A DNA stretch of 15,818 bases from Faecalicatena sp. (GTDB taxonomy: Bacteria; Bacillota; Clostridia; Lachnospirales; Lachnospiraceae), in assembly GCA_009774255.1 (NCBI GenBank), contig VSNK01000122.1, positions 1-15,818 on the forward strand. The letters run 5' to 3'. The position numbers were made by a program, and so were the translations under genes. The notes under the pieces are model-generated. The model did not search any database. It was not told the origin of the DNA and saw only the letters and a list, made by a program, of their open reading frames with translations. Each line of letters opens with the position of its first letter. Within the stretch, counting starts at the first letter, position 1. Below are positions 13,328 to 15,818 of the stretch, in pieces.

Positions 13328-14029
13328 GTGAATCCAAAAAAGATTGGAGTTTTTTTGAAACAACTTCGCAATAAAAAAGGAATCACGCAGGAGCAGCTGG
13401 CGGAAATACTGGGCGTTTCAGGAAGAACGGTTTCCAGATGGGAAACAGGAACTAATTTGCCTGACCTTAGTATTTTAGTGCAGATTTCTGAATACTACGA
13501 TGTGGAAATCAAAGAGATTTTAAATGGAGAAAGGAAAAGTGAGAATATGGATAGCGAATTAAAAGAAACATTATTAAAAGTTGCCGACTATAATGAGTTA
13601 GAAAAGCAGAGAGCCGCAAAAGCTGGAAGCCTTTCATTTGTTGTTATGTTTTTGGTATGTGCCGTGACAATTGTAGCACAAATATTTATGACAGGAAGTC
13701 TTTCCCACATTATAGGGGAAACGGTAATTTTGCTTGCCGGAGGACTGATTTATATTTTCTGTGTTGTGAATAACGGAGCATGGAATGGCGCAATGATGAA
13801 AAGCACCCCAAAGAAAGATTTGATGATCAGCTTCATATGTGTAGGAATATTCAGTATTCTGTTTTTCATGATATTAAAGAAAAATGTGTCTGCTCCGCAA
13901 TCGATCGGAATAACAGTCTGCTTTTTCATTGTTCTTTCGATCATATCATATTTTTTGCTTAGAGGACTTGCGTATCTTTCACAGAAGAAGTCTGATATAC
14001 TGAGCGCCAGAGGAAAATTGAAAGACTGA
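13328..14029 (+). CDS. XRE-family transcriptional regulator with four membrane segments
   Basis: This 233-aa protein has an N-terminal Cro/C1-type helix-turn-helix (about 5-60: LKQLRNKKGITQEQLAEILG, VSGRTVSRWETG, NLPDLSIL). A charged linker follows, then four hydrophobic segments at about 101-121, 128-147, 164-184 and 191-215. It should be a membrane-tethered DNA-binding protein. The start is GTG 13328 with AAAGGAGG (13313-13320) 7 bases upstream. An earlier in-frame ATG at 13271 lacks a ribosome binding site. It is followed after 23 bases by the 130-aa protein, so the two form an operon. The inverted repeat around its promoter suggests autoregulation. The signal sensed by the membrane part is unknown. 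Similar HTH plus multi-helix proteins are common in Lachnospiraceae. Confidence 0.85.
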   Translation: MNPKKIGVFLKQLRNKKGITQEQLAEILGVSGRTVSRWETGTNLPDLSILVQISEYYDVEIKEILNGERKSENMDSELKETLLKVADYNELEKQRAAKAGSLSFVVMFLVCAVTIVAQIFMTGSLSHIIGETVILLAGGLIYIFCVVNNGAWNGAMMKSTPKKDLMISFICVGIFSILFFMILKKNVSAPQSIGITVCFFIVLSIISYFLLRGLAYLSQKKSDILSARGKLKD

Positions 14030-14052
14030 AATCGCTTCGGAGGAGGGCAAAA

Positions 14053-14445
14053 ATGGATTTTAATGACGAAAAAGACTACATCATGCGTATCATCAAAGAG
14101 ATGGCAAGGGTGCTTTTCTCTCTAATGCTGGGAAAACAATATAAGTCTGTTGAACTGCCGGAGGAAAATAAATACGAAGTTTCGGGTAAGACATTAGAAG
14201 AATTTGAAAAAATGGTTGACGCCGGCCTCATAAATGAAGCGGAAAATATGCTGTTGGAAAGCATTGACTATACCCAACAAGAGGAAGTTCTTGCCGCAAT
14301 ATTATTTTACCAATATATAGGTGAAAAGGATTGTGATTTTCTGGCAGCACACAACTACTCCAAAGAGGAGGCATTGGATGGAATGAAAAGACTGGCAGAG
14401 CGGCAAGGATATGGCCAAATCACTTCGCTGCTTATGGAAACCTGA
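14053..14445 (+). CDS. small conserved protein, resembles DUF6483 family, 130 aa
   Basis: This is an acidic, mostly helical cytoplasmic protein. The start YIMRIIKEMARVLFSLMLGK resembles the N-terminus of Firmicutes proteins I associate with DUF6483. That match is from memory and unchecked. The rest (FEKMVDAGLINEAENMLLES, VLAAILFYQYIGE, EEALDGMKRLAERQGYG) reads like short helical repeats of a TPR-like type. GGAGG precedes the ATG with normal spacing. It is the second gene of an operon with the XRE membrane regulator, 23 bases downstream, so it may be its partner or target. No function can be stated. Confidence 0.78.
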   Translation: MDFNDEKDYIMRIIKEMARVLFSLMLGKQYKSVELPEENKYEVSGKTLEEFEKMVDAGLINEAENMLLESIDYTQQEEVLAAILFYQYIGEKDCDFLAAHNYSKEEALDGMKRLAERQGYGQITSLLMET

Positions 14446-14524
14446 CAATACTTTATCTGGGAAAATAGAATATAGTATTCAGAAACAGCCGTTGTATGGG
14501 TAACCCCTTTTCTTAAGTAGTCTC

Positions 14525-14553
14525 TTGCAAAGAAACAAACGGAATGATATAAT
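14525..14553 (+). promoter_or_regulatory. sigma-A promoter of the thiamine riboswitch transcript
   Basis: TTGCAA (14525-14530), a 17-base spacer and a perfect TATAAT (14548-14553) lie about 20 bases before the riboswitch aptamer. This is the strongest promoter match in the window and fits the expected layout. Confidence 0.75.
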
Positions 14554-14571
14554 TCCTATAACAAAATAAAC

Positions 14572-14654
14572 AGGGGAGCTTGTGTGACTGGCTGAGAGGA
14601 AGGTTGACCTTCGACCCTTGAACCTGATGCGGATAATGCCGCCGGAGGAAGTCG
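14572..14654 (+). promoter_or_regulatory. TPP riboswitch (THI element) aptamer
   Basis: Diagnostic conserved blocks appear in order: AGGGGAGC (14572-14579), GGCTGAGAGGAAG (14590-14602), GACCCTTGAACCTGAT (14613-14628) and GCGGATAATGCCGC (14629-14642), closing with GGAGGAAGTC. These are the pyrimidine-sensing CUGAGA helix and the GGAUAAUGCC pyrophosphate-sensing helix of the thiamine pyrophosphate riboswitch. The final block is GGAGGAAGT rather than the usual AGGGAAGT, a minor variation. A terminator follows and thiD is the controlled gene, so it should act as an OFF switch when TPP is abundant. Confidence 0.93.
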
Positions 14655-14673
14655 TGGAGATCGGTACTTTTTC

Positions 14674-14707
14674 GGGGGGCATCCTATGCAGATGTCTCCT
14701 GTTTTTT
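14674..14707 (+). terminator. intrinsic terminator in the thiD leader (riboswitch expression platform)
   Basis: gggggcatc (14675-14683) pairs with gatgtctcc (14691-14699), counting two G-U pairs, around a 7-base loop, and is followed by TGTTTTTTTGTT. The position directly after the TPP aptamer suggests it forms when TPP is bound and stops transcription before thiD. Confidence 0.8.
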
Positions 14708-14753
14708 TGTTCTTCCTATAGGAAATTTCTCCATTTTGAGGGGAAAGAAAAAG

Positions 14754-14776
14754 TAACCTACTAAAATGATAGGTTA
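14754..14776 (+). other. hairpin in the thiD leader between terminator and gene
   Basis: taaccta (14754-14760) pairs with taggtta (14770-14776) over a 9-base loop, with a short T-run at 14785-14789 only after a gap. Upstream, ttcctataggaa (14713-14724) is a 12-bp palindrome. The 163 bases between terminator and thiD hold no open reading frame of note. The role of these elements is unclear. Confidence 0.3.
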
Positions 14777-14879
14777 TCAAAAGTTTTTCCTTCCGGTTTA
14801 ATATCCGGGAGCTTCAAGCGGCGGATCGGGGGCACCACTTTCCATCGCTTAATAAAAATAATGCAAAGGAGACATAGCA

Positions 14880-15707
14880 ATGAGAACAGCATTATCAATC
14901 GCTGGGACAGACCCAAGCGGAGGCGCCGGGATTCAGGCTGATCTGAAAACGATGACCATGAACGGTGTTTTCGCCATGAGCGCCATTACGGCGCTGGTAG
15001 CGCAGAATACCACCGGTGTAAAAGAAATTGTAGAGATGACGCCCGATTTCCTCGGGAAGCAGATTGACGCGGTATTTGAGGACATCCCGCCCGATGCGGT
15101 GAAGATCGGTATGGTGGCCTCCTGCGGACTGATTGAAAAAATCGCAGAGCGGCTGTGCTTCTATCAGGCGGGGAATATCGTGGTGGATCCGGTAATGGTG
15201 GCTACCAGCGGCGACCGGCTGATTTCCGAAGAGGCGGTGGATACATTGAAAACCTGCCTGCTCCCCCTGGCGGCTGTGACCACACCCAATATCCCGGAGG
15301 CAGAGATTCTGGCCGGCATGGCCATCCAAAGCCAGGAGGATATTGAAGCCGCAGCCAGACAGATCAGCGCTGCCTATGGATGCGCGGTCCTGCTCAAGGG
15401 CGGGCACAATATCAACGACGCCAATGACTACCTCTATGCAGATGGCGCGGGAGCATGGTTCTACGGAACGCACATTGATAATCCCAACACCCACGGAACC
15501 GGCTGTACATTGTCCAGCGCCATTGCGGCAAATCTGGCCAAAGGATTTGACCTGCTTACATCCATCCGGCGGTCCAAAGAATACATTTCCGGTGCGCTTA
15601 ATGCCATGCTGAACCTGGGGAAGGGCCGGGGGCCCATGCAGCATAATTTCAATCTGACCGGTGAATATGCAAAGGAGGCGGCTATCCTGTCCTGTGACTA
15701 CAGCTAG
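14880..15707 (+). CDS. thiD: hydroxymethylpyrimidine/phosphomethylpyrimidine kinase ThiD
   Basis: This cytoplasmic kinase of 275 aa phosphorylates 4-amino-5-hydroxymethyl-2-methylpyrimidine twice to give the pyrimidine pyrophosphate used for thiamine phosphate synthesis. It has the ribokinase-fold signature AGTDPSGGAGIQADLKTM (8-25), VKIGMVAS (74-81), VVDPVMVATSGDRL (101-114), TPNIPEAEIL (135-144), LLKGGHN (171-177) and the anion-hole motif HGTGCTLSSAIAANLAKG with GTGC at 206-209. Length is normal and all motifs are present. AAAGGAG (14866-14872 region) lies 8 bases before the ATG. Expression is controlled by the upstream TPP riboswitch and terminator. The gene is GC-richer than the regulator pair before it, and no other thi gene lies in the window, though more could follow to the right. 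Confidence 0.95.
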   Translation: MRTALSIAGTDPSGGAGIQADLKTMTMNGVFAMSAITALVAQNTTGVKEIVEMTPDFLGKQIDAVFEDIPPDAVKIGMVASCGLIEKIAERLCFYQAGNIVVDPVMVATSGDRLISEEAVDTLKTCLLPLAAVTTPNIPEAEILAGMAIQSQEDIEAAARQISAAYGCAVLLKGGHNINDANDYLYADGAGAWFYGTHIDNPNTHGTGCTLSSAIAANLAKGFDLLTSIRRSKEYISGALNAMLNLGKGRGPMQHNFNLTGEYAKEAAILSCDYS

Positions 15708-15818
15708 TATAACCCACACTAATTAACCGTACATTTCGCTGGTCTAAATTTCCATCTGCCGCGTCAGCTTCAATCGACGATTAGGTCATAAGGAATCCTC
15801 CCGCAAGCGGGTCCCTCC

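Noticed and set aside
11416..15717. 14-bp exact inverted match: gtgggttatactag at 11416-11429 and ctagtataacccac at 15704-15717
   Set aside because: About one such match is expected by chance in a window this size when both strands are compared, and no further similarity extends from it.
14895..15719. Minus-strand 274-codon frame opposite thiD
   Set aside because: Frame is a shadow of the GC-rich thiD codons, and the translation resembles no protein family.
15708..15818. Small cccgc/gcggg inverted repeat near the right edge
   Set aside because: The loop would be only two bases and no T-run is in view. The window ends before it can be judged.
1..15818. tRNA, rRNA, CRISPR array, transposase or integrase
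   Set aside because: None was seen. The only regular repeat, at 1156-1274, has no spacer structure and lies between two co-directional genes.

Overview
The window looks like chromosomal DNA of a gut Firmicute of the Lachnospiraceae type (Blautia / Mediterraneibacter / Ruminococcus gnavus-like). This is inferred from AGGAGG-type ribosome binding sites, moderate GC, a sialic-acid pair, an Agr/LytTR-type two-component system, a lanthipeptide locus and a TPP riboswitch ahead of thiD. It is a patchwork of short accessory units rather than one operon.

Left part (1-2400, + strand): an oxidoreductase very like YjhC/NanOx, which handles 2,7-anhydro-N-acetylneuraminate, followed by an N-acetylneuraminate lyase. 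The gap between them is filled by eight 15-bp tandem repeats. At 2398-2755 on the minus strand lies a YoeB-type toxin whose catalytic His is Tyr. Only the last 33 codons of its antitoxin survive, so this looks like a dead toxin-antitoxin module.

Middle part (2950-7863, + strand): an unrecognised 189-aa protein, then a LytTR response regulator and a GHKL histidine kinase with no agrB or agrD nearby. Immediately behind the kinase is a 49-aa lanthipeptide precursor. A hairpin follows, then a class II lanthionine synthetase (lanM) broken by an N-terminal frameshift and a large internal deletion that joins its dehydratase part out of frame to its cyclase part. There is no lanT, protease or immunity gene, so this is a degenerated bacteriocin locus with an intact precursor and regulators.

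8034-10396 (+ strand): a small secreted protein translationally coupled to an unrecognised 263-aa protein, and then a second, about 84% identical copy of that protein (265 aa).

10386-13077 (minus strand): an unrecognised 334-aa protein that overlaps the second duplicate tail to tail, a structured intergenic element, and an AAA-ATPase/PD-(D/E)XK protein. From this gene's promoter side, 13328-14445 (+ strand) diverges: an XRE-type regulator with four membrane segments whose promoter lies inside an inverted repeat, plus a small protein resembling DUF6483.

Right part (14525-15707, + strand): a clear sigma-A promoter, a TPP riboswitch, an intrinsic terminator and thiD, the thiamine pyrimidine kinase. 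No tRNA, rRNA, CRISPR array or recognisable transposase was seen.
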